A stretch of 6,447 nucleotides of DNA, taken from NCBI GenBank assembly GCA_902493615.1, contig CABUQK010000108.1:1-6447 (forward strand), written 5' to 3'. The notes below the pieces were generated by a model. The model made no database searches. It worked only from the letters and a program-made list of their open reading frames with translations, and had not been told where the DNA came from. The position numbers and the translations under genes were made by a program. Below, in pieces: positions 1 to 5,907 of this stretch (positions within the stretch are counted from its first letter, which is position 1; each line of letters begins with the position of its first letter). Source of the stretch: an uncultured Collinsella sp. (lineage in GTDB: Bacteria > Actinomycetota > Coriobacteriia > Coriobacteriales > Coriobacteriaceae).

Positions 1-334
1 CAATTGCCAGGCCGACGCCGCCGCCAATGACGGCGCAGGGGCCCTCAGCCATCTCGGTGGGAACGCCCAGCGGGCCCACGACGTCGCGCAGCGACTCGCC
101 GGCCTCGTAGGTGGAAAGCATCTCGGTGGTCTTGCCGATCACCATGAAGATGAACTCGACCCAGCCCTCGTCACCGTTCCAGCCGGCCAGGGTAAACGGG
201 ACACGCTCGCCCGTCTCGTTGGCGCGAACCATGAGGAACTGTCCAGCGTGCGCATGCTTGGCGATTGCGGGCGCCTCGATGCGGAACTTGAACACCTTCT
301 CCGAGAACTGCGTCTTCTCCAGGATCTTATACAT
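1..334 (-). CDS. FAD/NAD(P)-binding oxidoreductase subunit, NfnA / sulfide dehydrogenase / PyrK-like (partial, C-terminus beyond window)
   Basis: This is the N-terminal 111 residues of a ferredoxin-NADP reductase-like flavoprotein, the family that includes NfnA of the NADH-dependent ferredoxin:NADP oxidoreductase, sulfide dehydrogenase beta subunit and dihydroorotate dehydrogenase electron-transfer subunit. Seen in the sequence: start MYKILEKTQF; a beta-barrel FAD domain with GQF (31-33) and the flavin-binding ERVPFT (43-48); GKTTEML (67-73); VGPLG (86-90); then the glycine-rich VIGGGVGLA (102-110) that opens the NAD(P)-binding domain. The start at 334 is supported by a GAGAGGGG ribosome binding site just upstream. 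In known systems this subunit usually pairs with a GltA/NfnB-like glutamate synthase small-chain homologue, whose gene would lie further left if present. Membership of the broader family is firm; the exact role (NfnA versus sulfide dehydrogenase) cannot be decided from this fragment. Confidence 0.88.
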   Translation of the reverse strand, partial: MYKILEKTQFSEKVFKFRIEAPAIAKHAHAGQFLMVRANETGERVPFTLAGWNGDEGWVEFIFMVIGKTTEMLSTYEAGESLRDVVGPLGVPTEMAEGPCAVIGGGVGLAI

Positions 335-439
335 AGAACCCCTCTCTTGTTAGGGCTGCCGAACCGTGCCTCCACGGAAATGGACGGTAGCCCGAGTAAA
401 ACCGTACGCGCACAGGCGTTGTGCAGACATACGGTGCAA

Positions 440-474
440 ATTATACCCTCATGGCAATGTCGCTTACGTGTATC
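440..474 (-). promoter_or_regulatory. Candidate promoter for the NfnA-like gene
   Basis: Reading the minus strand there is a perfect -10 hexamer TATAAT at 445-440. The -35 position (17 nt upstream) holds CGTAAG, a poor match, so the promoter rests mainly on the -10. It would give a leader of about 100 nt before the start at 334. That leader contains a small hairpin (CCGTG 364-368 pairing with CACGG 373-377). No riboswitch is recognised. Confidence 0.4.
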
Positions 475-504
475 TTTGGCAGGCGGGAAAAGTGACCTGC
501 CAAA
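475..504. repeat. REP-like hairpin, 9-bp stem
   Basis: TTTGGCAGG (475-483) pairs perfectly with CCTGCCAAA (496-504) around a 12-nt loop. No T-tract follows on either strand, so it does not look like an intrinsic terminator. It abuts the left arm of the GGGACAGG inverted repeat (507-524), and together they resemble a REP-type unit: a hairpin followed by a conserved GGGACAGG tail. Confidence 0.5.
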
Positions 505-506
505 AA

Positions 507-524
507 GGGACAGGTTTATTTTGG
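507..524 (+). repeat. Left arm of widely spaced 18-nt inverted repeat (GGGACAGG type)
   Basis: GGGACAGGTTTATTTTGG is the exact reverse complement of positions 665-682. Similarity continues outward for about 12 more bases (ACCTGCCAAAAA here against ACCTACCATTTA in the other arm, 8 of 12 identical). This sequence type is one I associate with dispersed intergenic repeats of Coriobacteriia, and similar GGGACAG motifs accompany REP-associated tyrosine transposases in other bacteria; no such transposase gene is in this window. Confidence 0.7.
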
Positions 525-547
525 TCGGTTTTATCAGGCAAAACGGC

Positions 548-589
548 AAAGGGGGCCGGCCTCGCGCTTCGTTGAGGCCGGCCCCCTTT
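548..589 (-). terminator. Strong GC-rich hairpin, probable pth terminator
   Basis: A perfect 16-bp stem: 548-563 (AAAGGGGGCCGGCCTC) pairs with 574-589 around a 10-nt loop. Read on the minus strand, the stem is followed by TTTGCCGTTTT, a broken T-tract. It lies about 107 nt past the pth stop and before the promoter of the next minus-strand gene, so ending pth transcription is its most likely job. It sits inside the interval bounded by the 18-nt inverted repeat, so it could instead be part of that repeat unit. Confidence 0.65.
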
Positions 590-637
590 GGGGCGTTATG
601 CATGTATGGTGGCAGCATGTTTATTGCGATGTATCGA

Positions 638-654
638 CTGCGGCGTTTCCGCAG
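638..654. repeat. Small hairpin within the inverted-repeat interval
   Basis: CTGCGG (638-643) pairs with CCGCAG (649-654) around CGTTT. There is no T-tract on either strand. It lies between the 16-bp hairpin and the right arm of the GGGACAGG repeat. Its function is unknown. Confidence 0.3.
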
Positions 655-664
655 ATAAAAGCTG

Positions 665-682
665 CCAAAATAAACCTGTCCC
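665..682 (-). repeat. Right arm of the 18-nt inverted repeat (GGGACAGG type)
   Basis: CCAAAATAAACCTGTCCC is the exact reverse complement of 507-524, 140 nt away. The looser outward similarity runs to about 694, only one base from the pth stop codon at 696-698. The repeat therefore abuts the coding sequence of pth without entering it. Confidence 0.7.
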
Positions 683-695
683 TAAATGGTAGGTT

Positions 696-1325
696 TTAGT
701 GCTTCCCGTTGGCGGAAGCGGCGCCGTTGACGTGGTCGCGGGCATAGATCACGCCGTGCACGATTGCCAGACCGGCGGCATCTGCGGCGCGGGCGCAGGT
801 GTCCTGGAAATCCTCGGCCTCGCGGGCGCGCAGCTGCTTAAGCACGTAGTCGGCGACGGCCATCTTGCCGGGAGGGTTGCCGATGCCGGTGCGGATGCGG
901 CTGAAGTCGCGGCTGCCCATCTTGTCGATGATGGAGCGCAGGCCGTTGTGACCGGCGTGGCCACCGCCCACCTTAACACGTACGTCGCCGGCGGGAATGT
1001 CGAGCTCGTCGTGGATTACGAGCAGCTCCTCGGCCTTGATCTTGTACTCGCGGCAGAGCTTGGAGATGGGGCCACCCGAGGTATTCATATACGACTGCGG
1101 CTTGACCAGTACAATCTGGCGCTTACCGCCCTCTTCCTCGGGATCGTTGATGTTGATGAGCGCGACCTCGGCGCCGGCCTGGTTTTTCCAGTACGTGACG
1201 CCGGCCTGACGGGCCAACTCGTCGATCGCTTTGAAGCCAGCGTTGTGGCGGGTCTCGGCATACTCATCGCCAGGGTTGCCAAGTCCGGCAACCATGCGAA
1301 TCTTAAGCGGCTGTGCAGCTGCCAT
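696..1325 (-). CDS. pth: Peptidyl-tRNA hydrolase
   Basis: Pth cleaves the ester bond of peptidyl-tRNAs released from stalled ribosomes, recycling tRNA in the cytoplasm; it is normally essential. The 209-aa product, about the usual family length, shows the hallmark residues: GLGNPG (14-19) with N17, TRHNAG (25-30) with the catalytic His at 27, SYMNTSGG with N81, HDELD (105-109) with D106, and GGGHAGHNGLRS (120-131) with N127. These match N10, H20, N68, D93 and N114 of the E. coli enzyme. Two in-frame ATGs lie close together (1331 and 1325). The AAAGGA ribosome binding site overlaps the first and sits five bases before the second, so the second is chosen. The C-terminus ends in a short Ala/Asn/Gly-rich tail. 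It lies downstream of glmU and prs as in many Gram-positives, but is separated from prs by an uncharacterised gene and two repeat elements. Confidence 0.97.
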   Translation of the reverse strand: MAAAQPLKIRMVAGLGNPGDEYAETRHNAGFKAIDELARQAGVTYWKNQAGAEVALININDPEEEGGKRQIVLVKPQSYMNTSGGPISKLCREYKIKAEELLVIHDELDIPAGDVRVKVGGGHAGHNGLRSIIDKMGSRDFSRIRTGIGNPPGKMAVADYVLKQLRAREAEDFQDTCARAADAAGLAIVHGVIYARDHVNGAASANGKH

Positions 1326-1355
1326 GTTCATCCTTTCGTTGATTTGTCGCCTGCT

Positions 1356-1384
1356 ATGGTGAGCGACCCCGTTGCTGCTGTCAA
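1356..1384 (-). promoter_or_regulatory. pth: Candidate pth promoter
   Basis: The minus strand carries a perfect -35 TTGACA (1384-1379), a 17-nt spacer and a weak -10 CACCAT (1361-1356, 3 of 6 matches). Transcription would begin near 1349, leaving a leader of about 25 nt with the AAAGGA ribosome binding site. It lies between repeat element A and pth, so pth would not depend on read-through from upstream genes. Confidence 0.4.
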
Positions 1385-1440
1385 ATGGCGGGCGATCGAG
1401 GCTGTTTGGTGGCGTTTGGGCGGCCGCCAGAAGCCCAGGT

Positions 1441-1641
1441 GGGCAGTTTGTTCAGATACGTATAAAACACGAGCTATCGAAGCGCTCGATTCGATGCCGT
1501 AGTGCTGGTCGGTCGCTCCAACTGGTCGGTATAGTGCTGTTTTGAAGCTGTTTTATTATCGAACAGGGCGAATTGCATAGAGTTGACGGCAAAACGGCTC
1601 GATCTGATATGTCCATTTATACGTATCTGAACCAACTGTCC
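1441..1641. mobile_element. Inverted-repeat element A, 201 bp, non-coding, MITE-like
   Basis: The two 26-nt ends (1441-1466 and 1616-1641) are inverted copies with two mismatches, sharing the core GTTCAGATACGTATAAA. Weaker pairing continues a few bases outside (GGT at 1438-1440 against GCC at 1642-1644). Nearly the same ends bound element B at 2967-3168, which is almost the same length. The interior carries no credible gene; it holds short direct repeats, TAGTGCTG at 1500-1507 and 1532-1539 and CTGGTCGGT at 1505-1513 and 1522-1530. Interiors of A and B are only weakly alike. The size, matching ends and lack of coding capacity suit a miniature inverted-repeat transposable element. No clear target-site duplication was found, and a structured regulatory RNA is the main alternative. 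Confidence 0.6.
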
Positions 1642-1675
1642 GCCCTTGCTCGGCAGTAAGTGTGCAATCCGGTTT

Positions 1676-2803
1676 TTAGACCGGCGCGAGGCCGATTCCA
1701 GCCCGCAGGGCGTTGAGCCAAGCGGCTTGACGCTTGCGATAGCCCTTGATACGGTATCGGAATCGGACTCCCGCGAGTCGATGCATCGTTTGGGCGAAGG
1801 CTTCGAGGGCAACAAGGTCTTTCATTTGGTCGCGATTGATAACCAGGACGTGGATGCCCATTGCCTTGAGGCCATTATTTCGATTGCCATCGTGGATGCG
1901 AGCGTTTTGAAGCTCATGCCCAATTCCGTTGTATTCGTTGTCGACTCCGGCGGCCGGGCAATATAGGTCGCAGATGGCGTAAGGGATGCCGGAGGACATG
2001 TTGACCGCAAGAGTGTCGAAGTCGATTCGATAGTTGAGTAGCAGGCCTCCCATGGGCAGGCTGCAACATCCGAATCCGCCAAAGCGCATGGGCGCTCCGA
2101 GAACGGCAAACATTAGGGATTCGGCTGGGGATGCAGATCCGGGTCGGGCGAGCTTGACTGCCGTGCGAAACGAGGTGTATGAGCTGCTTTTGGCAAGCTG
2201 TGCAACAGTCTCGAGATCTTCGATGGTCGTGGCGGGCTCGCATTTGTAGTGTGCCTGTTCGTAGCGGGTTTCGTTCTGCTGTTCGGTCGCCGACTGGTCG
2301 CCCCGGCAATCGAGGTCGTCCATCGCTTCGTAGTCATCGCCCTTGGGCCAGATGTCGTCATAGGCAATGGGGTATGTTGCCCCGGGAGGAAGGGAGTAGG
2401 TTCCGAGCAGCTCCATAAGGAGCATCAAGGTTTTGGCGACTGATTCATTTTTGGAACAAAGCATGGCTGTCATGGCAGGAGACGTTGCGTAGATGTCGGC
2501 CTCGACGTGCATAATTGCACCTTCAGGAAGAGGAGTGGAGAGAATATGCTGAAGAAGTCGCTTGTCGGGGCGCCTGTTGTCTTCGTTTGAAACGAGAAGA
2601 TCGAGCAGTTCGGAATCATCTTCATTCCAGGCGTCGAGTATCGAAAGTGCGCCAAAGTCTATCGCGTCATTGTTGGGAATGCAGCCAGCCAAGGCCTGTG
2701 CTTGCTGTTCGCTATCAACGGAGTCCCAGGGTAGGGCAGAGTACGCCCGTCGTGCGCGACGAATTGCGCGGAGGGCGGAGAGATGTGAAATCACGGTCGT
2801 CAT
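1676..2803 (-). CDS. Uncharacterised Coriobacteriia protein with PD-(D/E)XK endonuclease-like C-terminal region
   Basis: This 375-aa protein resembles a family I recall as recurrent but unstudied in Coriobacteriia. Seen: a basic N-terminus (LRAIRRARRAY, 11-21); a segment YATSPAMTAML...ELLGTYSLPP (about 105-140), the family's usual SPE..ELCGTYAL block; an acidic, probably disordered stretch (about 148-185); then SPAESLMF (225-232), a GGFGCC-LP segment, CDLYCP (278-283), NEYNGIGHE (289-297) and DGNRNNGLKAMGIHVLVI (305-322). E228, D279, E290, D305 and R308 lie in the order seen in Vsr/DUF559-like nucleases; the usual Lys after the second acid is not seen (E290-Y-N). A nuclease role is inference only. 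No signal peptide or membrane segment is evident. The start is fixed by an in-frame TAG five codons upstream, although no good ribosome binding site precedes it. GC is near 50-55% in sampled stretches, against about 70% in prs and glmU. Confidence 0.8.
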   Translation of the reverse strand: MTTVISHLSALRAIRRARRAYSALPWDSVDSEQQAQALAGCIPNNDAIDFGALSILDAWNEDDSELLDLLVSNEDNRRPDKRLLQHILSTPLPEGAIMHVEADIYATSPAMTAMLCSKNESVAKTLMLLMELLGTYSLPPGATYPIAYDDIWPKGDDYEAMDDLDCRGDQSATEQQNETRYEQAHYKCEPATTIEDLETVAQLAKSSSYTSFRTAVKLARPGSASPAESLMFAVLGAPMRFGGFGCCSLPMGGLLLNYRIDFDTLAVNMSSGIPYAICDLYCPAAGVDNEYNGIGHELQNARIHDGNRNNGLKAMGIHVLVINRDQMKDLVALEAFAQTMHRLAGVRFRYRIKGYRKRQAAWLNALRAGIGLAPV

Positions 2804-2966
2804 AGCTATAACGTACTAAGTTGGCGGCAGAATGCGACCGCCATACCGTTCTTTTCGCTCAGCGGGGCGCTGCGCGCCATGAACGGCTGGGTGTTATGAA
2901 ATCGGTGGAATCGGTTGAGGGGATTGCAGGAAATTGAGCTCTGCCGCGAAGGTTGACGATAGCTAC
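2804..2966. other. Intergenic segment upstream of the 375-aa gene
   Basis: This segment lies between element B and the start at 2803. On the minus strand no Shine-Dalgarno sequence and no convincing -35/-10 pair is visible before the start codon. The only structure seen is a hairpin with outer stem CCGTTC (2846-2851) and GAACGG (2881-2886) and an inner GC-rich part. The gene may therefore be transcribed from within element B or from a promoter too weak to recognise. Confidence 0.35.
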
Positions 2967-3168
2967 TGGACAGTTAGTTCAGATACGTATAAGACGGCGG
3001 GCGTTCGAGGCGTTTCTAAGGGCTTTCGAGGGCGATTTGAGGGTAAATATGCGGCGGTCGTACTCGAAAGCGATGAGCTTTGGACAGTATGGCGTTCGCC
3101 GGGGAGCTCAGAAGGCTCAGAACGGCCTTTGGAGCTTTAAAAAAATACGTATCTGAACTAATTGTCCA
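2967..3168. mobile_element. Inverted-repeat element B, 202 bp, non-coding, MITE-like
   Basis: The ends (2967-2990 and 3145-3168) are 24-nt inverted copies with one mismatch, beginning TGGACA and sharing the core TTAGTTCAGATACGTAT. They match the ends of element A in sequence and spacing. Inside is a nested perfect 9-bp inverted repeat, GCTTTCGAG (3022-3030) and CTCGAAAGC (3063-3071), so the whole unit could fold into a branched stem. No transposase or credible gene is inside, and no target duplication is obvious. It begins about 20 nt beyond the prs terminator and lies upstream of the 375-aa gene. Confidence 0.62.
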
Positions 3169-3189
3169 GGGAAGGTTGTCGAGGGGTAG

Positions 3190-3221
3190 AAAAAGGGTCG
3201 GAAGCGAGCTTCCGACCCTTT
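3190..3221 (-). terminator. Intrinsic terminator of prs
   Basis: A perfect 13-bp stem (3192-3204 AAAGGGTCGGAAG with 3209-3221) and a CGAG loop; on the minus strand the stem runs into TTTTT. It lies 34 nt past the prs stop, the textbook position. It shows that prs does not normally co-transcribe with the genes to its left. Confidence 0.88.
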
Positions 3222-3254
3222 AAAAACACCAAAGATGATGAGATGCACGCTGGA

Positions 3255-4241
3255 TTACAGCGCGAAGTCGCCGCCGACGAGCGTGGAGACGGGCTCCTCG
3301 TGGTAAACGGCGGAGATGGCCTGAGCGAACTCCTCGGCGACCGAGATGGTCTTGATTTTGCCGCCGACCTCGACGGGAATGGCGTCGGTGACGAGGCACT
3401 CGACGATCGGGGCGTCGTTCAGACGCTCGATGGCCGGACCGGAGAAGATGCCGTGGGTGGCGCAGACGTAGATGTCGCCAGCGCCCATAGCCTTGAGCTC
3501 CTTGACGTTGGCGCACAGGGTGCCAGCGGTGTCGATCATGTCGTCGTTGATGATGCAGGTCTTGCCCTTGATGTCACCGATGATGCCCATGACCTCGGCG
3601 GCGTTGTGGCGCGGACGGCCCTTGTGGGCGATGGCCAGGTCGCAGCCGAGCATGTCGGACAGCTTCTTGGCGGCCTTGGCGCGGCCCACATCGGGGGAGA
3701 CGACAACCAGGTTGTCGGTGTCGAAGTGCATGTCGTTGTAGTACTGGCCAAACAGCGGCAGCGCGGACAGGTGGTTAACCGGGATATCGAAGAAGCCCTG
3801 AATCTGGCCCTGGTGCAGGTCGAGGGTGATGATGCGGTTGACGCCGGCGCGCTCGAGCAGATTGGCGACGAGGCGGGCGGTGATGGGCTCACGCGGGCCG
3901 GCCTTGCGGTCCTGGCGGGCATAGCCGTAGTGGGTGATAACGGCGGTGATGGAGCGGGCGGATGCGCGCTTGGCAGCGTCGGTGGCGATGAGCAGCTCCA
4001 TGAGCATGTCGTTGACGTTGCCGCCGGCCACGGACTGAATCAGGAAGACGTCGGCGCCGCGGACGGTCTCGTCGTAGCGGGCGTAAATCTCACCGTTGGC
4101 GAACTGCTTTAGCGTAAGGCCCGAAAGCTCGACCCCAAGGTACTCAGCGATCTTCTGAGCGAGGGGACGGTTGGAGGAACCGGAATACACGCGGATGGAC
4201 TTGCGCATATTCTCCGACTTCTCGGGATCATTAATCGGCAT
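3255..4241 (-). CDS. prs: Ribose-phosphate pyrophosphokinase (PRPP synthetase)
   Basis: Prs transfers pyrophosphate from ATP to ribose 5-phosphate, making PRPP for purine, pyrimidine, NAD, histidine and tryptophan synthesis. The 328-aa length fits class I bacterial enzymes (about 310-330). Motifs in order: YSGSSNRPLAQKIA (19-32); FANGEIYARY (47-56); the ATP-site YGYARQDRK (105-113); the PRPP synthetase signature DLHQGQIQGFFDIPVNH (141-157) with His 143; the flexible-loop HKGRPR (206-211) with K207; and the ribose-phosphate loop DDMIDTAGTL (233-242). The start at 4241 follows AAGGAG by seven bases. It adds about 11 residues before the conserved RKSIRVYSG, and M12 is an alternative with weaker support. 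It lies downstream of glmU, the classic Gram-positive order, but a terminator and promoter signals separate the two, so they may be separate transcripts. Confidence 0.98.
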   Translation of the reverse strand: MPINDPEKSENMRKSIRVYSGSSNRPLAQKIAEYLGVELSGLTLKQFANGEIYARYDETVRGADVFLIQSVAGGNVNDMLMELLIATDAAKRASARSITAVITHYGYARQDRKAGPREPITARLVANLLERAGVNRIITLDLHQGQIQGFFDIPVNHLSALPLFGQYYNDMHFDTDNLVVVSPDVGRAKAAKKLSDMLGCDLAIAHKGRPRHNAAEVMGIIGDIKGKTCIINDDMIDTAGTLCANVKELKAMGAGDIYVCATHGIFSGPAIERLNDAPIVECLVTDAIPVEVGGKIKTISVAEEFAQAISAVYHEEPVSTLVGGDFAL

Positions 4242-4287
4242 TACCCTTCTCCTTTATACATCGAATGCCATATAGATGCCTTGTTGC

Positions 4288-4316
4288 ATTGTAACCGCGC
4301 GACGGGGCATATCGAG
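4288..4316 (-). promoter_or_regulatory. prs: Candidate prs promoter
   Basis: On the minus strand a -10 TACAAT (4293-4288, 5 of 6 matches) lies about 47 nt before the prs start. The matching -35 position holds CTCGAT, a weak match, so the call rests on the -10 and on its place after the glmU terminator. No operator or riboswitch is recognised in the leader. Confidence 0.35.
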
Positions 4317-4384
4317 TCTTGATAACGTCTTTACCGTCAACGGACACGAACCGACCACTCATCCGGTCGCGCAGGTCACGATAG

Positions 4385-4419
4385 AAAAAGGAGCCGTCCC
4401 CATGGAAACAGCTCCTTTT
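4385..4419 (-). terminator. Intrinsic terminator of glmU
   Basis: A 9-bp stem AAAAGGAGC/GCTCCTTTT (4411-4419 with 4386-4394) is extended inward by GTTTCC pairing with GGGGAC through G-U pairs. On the minus strand it ends in TTTTT. It lies 16 nt past the glmU stop. The AAAA/TTTT symmetry means it may also act weakly on plus-strand transcription. Confidence 0.85.
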
Positions 4420-4434
4420 GTGCTTGGTAAAACG

Positions 4435-5847
4435 TTATACCTCGTCGTCCTCGTGCAGGCGGCGGCGGTAATCGGCAGCCCAGCCCTCAATATTTACCTG
4501 ACGGGCGCGGCCCAGGCCGAGCGCGTCTGCCGGGACCGGCTCGGTGATGACGGAGCCGGCGGCAACGAGCGCGCCGTCGCCGATCTGAGCGGGCGCGACC
4601 ATCATGGTGTCGGAACCGATGAAGGCATCCTTGCCGATGACGGTCTTGTGCTTGTGCACGCCGTCATAGTTGCAGGTGATGGAGCCCGCGCCCACGTTGA
4701 CGCCGGAGCCCATGGTGGTGTCGCCGATGTAGGACAGGTGCGGCACCTTGGAGCCCTCGCCGATCGTAGACTTCTTGATCTCCACGTGCGTGCCGGCCTT
4801 GGAGCCGTCGAGCATGTGGGTGCCCGGGCGCAGGTAGGCGCGCGGGCCGCAGTCGACGCCGTTCTCGATGACGGCCTCGATGGCGATGGTCTCATCGATG
4901 GTGCAGCCACTGCCGACGGTGGTGTCGGTGAGGCGGCTGTTGGGGCCGAGCTGGCACTCCTCGCCCACGGTGACGTGGCCGATCAGATGCGTCTGCGGCC
5001 ACACGACGGTGTCGCGGCCGATGACGGCATCGGGGCCGATCCAGGCCTGCGTGGGGTCGATGAAGGTAACGCCCTCGGCCATCCAGTGCTCGTTGATGCG
5101 GTCGCGCGCGATAGCGGTGAGCTGCGCGAGCTGGATGCGGCTGTTGACGCCCAGGCCGTCGCGGTAGTCATCGCAGTGGAAGATGGAGACCGCCTGGCCG
5201 TGACCCTTGAGGATTTCGAGCATGTCGGGCAGATAGTACTCGGACTGCGCGTTGTCGTTGCCGATCTCGTTGATGTGGGCGGCGAGCTGCGCGCCGTCGA
5301 AGGCGTAGCAGCCGGCGTTGCACTCCAGCAGCGTGGCGGCCTGCTCGGGCGTGCAGTCCTTCTGCTCGATGATGCGCTCGATCTGGCCGTCGGCGCCCAG
5401 CTTGATGCGGCCGTAGCCGAAGGGGTCGGGCGGGGTCATGGTCATGACGGTGCAGGCGAGCTCGCCGGTAGCGACGGTCTGTGCGAACTTGGCGACGGTG
5501 TCGGCGGTGATGAGCGGCAGGTCGCCGTTGAGCACGACGACGGGGCCTTGCGTGATGCCGCAGGCCTCGAGCGCGACCTTCACGGCGTGACCGGTGCCCA
5601 GGCGCTCGGTCTGCTCGACGCACTCGACCTTGGTGGCGCTGCTGGCGTAGGCGCCGTCGATGAGGGCGCGCATCTCGTCGGCATGGCTGCCGATGACGAC
5701 CACGACGCGGCTGCAGCCGGCCTTGATGGTGGCGTCGACGATCCACTGGACCATGGGCTTGCCCAGGATCTTGTGCGAAACCTTGCAGTGGTTCGACTTC
5801 ATGCGGGTGCCCTCGCCGGCAGCGAGGATAATTGCGGTTGCGTCCAT
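4435..5847 (-). CDS. glmU: Bifunctional UDP-N-acetylglucosamine pyrophosphorylase / glucosamine-1-phosphate N-acetyltransferase
   Basis: GlmU performs the last two steps to UDP-GlcNAc, the precursor of peptidoglycan: acetylation of glucosamine-1-phosphate, then uridylylation. The 470-aa product has both domains. The N-terminal nucleotidyltransferase shows ILAAGEGTRMKS (7-18), GKPM (29-32), QTERLGTGHAV (79-89), NGDLPLI (107-113) and GYGRI (144-148). The C-terminal left-handed beta-helix begins near 265, with RPGTHM (340-345), HVEIKKSTIGEGSKVPHLSYIGD (354-376) and CNYDG (392-396). H370, Y373, N393 and Y394 match the acetyltransferase residues H363, Y366, N386 and Y387 of E. coli GlmU. The frame stays open upstream to an ATG at 6057, but AGGAG five bases before 5847 and alignment to the family start (MDATAIILAAG) fix the start. 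It is followed by its own terminator and then prs, and is divergent from the EcfT-like gene. Confidence 0.98.
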   Translation of the reverse strand: MDATAIILAAGEGTRMKSNHCKVSHKILGKPMVQWIVDATIKAGCSRVVVVIGSHADEMRALIDGAYASSATKVECVEQTERLGTGHAVKVALEACGITQGPVVVLNGDLPLITADTVAKFAQTVATGELACTVMTMTPPDPFGYGRIKLGADGQIERIIEQKDCTPEQAATLLECNAGCYAFDGAQLAAHINEIGNDNAQSEYYLPDMLEILKGHGQAVSIFHCDDYRDGLGVNSRIQLAQLTAIARDRINEHWMAEGVTFIDPTQAWIGPDAVIGRDTVVWPQTHLIGHVTVGEECQLGPNSRLTDTTVGSGCTIDETIAIEAVIENGVDCGPRAYLRPGTHMLDGSKAGTHVEIKKSTIGEGSKVPHLSYIGDTTMGSGVNVGAGSITCNYDGVHKHKTVIGKDAFIGSDTMMVAPAQIGDGALVAAGSVITEPVPADALGLGRARQVNIEGWAADYRRRLHEDDEV

Positions 5848-5862
5848 GTGATCTCCTGTTAC

Positions 5863-5891
5863 GTTATAGAGACGTGTGTTTGGAAACGATA
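5863..5891 (-). promoter_or_regulatory. glmU: Candidate glmU promoter
   Basis: The minus strand has TATAAC (5868-5863, 5 of 6 matches to the -10), which would leave a very short leader before the start at 5847. The -35 position 17 nt upstream holds ATCGTT, a poor match. A second -10-like TATCAT lies further up. The exact promoter is therefore uncertain. Confidence 0.3.
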
Positions 5892-5907
5892 CACGGCGCA
5901 ATATGAT
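5880..5907 (+). promoter_or_regulatory. Candidate promoter for the EcfT-like gene
   Basis: The plus strand carries TTGGAA (5880-5885, 4 of 6 matches), a 16-nt spacer and TATGAT (5902-5907, 5 of 6 matches). Transcription would begin near 5914, after the ATG at 5903, which argues that this ATG is not the gene's start. The resulting leader to 6041 would be about 127 nt; no known riboswitch fold is recognised in it. Confidence 0.4.

Noticed and set aside
248..658. Plus-strand 136-aa and nested small frames over the left intergenic region
   Set aside because: They overlap the antisense of the NfnA-like gene and read through the REP-like repeats and the 16-bp hairpin; no start signal or domain.
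699..1502. 267-aa open frame on the plus strand opposite pth
   Set aside because: It is antisense to pth and ends inside repeat element A; no domain and no conserved start signal.
1441..1641. Element A as an intrinsic terminator of the 375-aa gene
   Set aside because: The arms are 149 nt apart and no T-tract follows the distal arm on the minus strand, so it does not fit an intrinsic terminator.
2953..3156. Small plus-strand frames across element B (67-68 aa)
   Set aside because: They are translations of the inverted-repeat ends (QLVQIRI and related strings) and carry no gene-like start signal.
1441..3168. CRISPR array made of the repeated TTCAGATACGTAT motif
   Set aside because: Only four copies in inverted pairs with 150-1300-nt gaps; there are no regularly spaced direct repeats and no cas genes.
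3162..4112. 316-aa open frame on the plus strand opposite prs
   Set aside because: It is antisense to prs, runs through the prs terminator, and has the same low-complexity Gly/Val/Asp composition.
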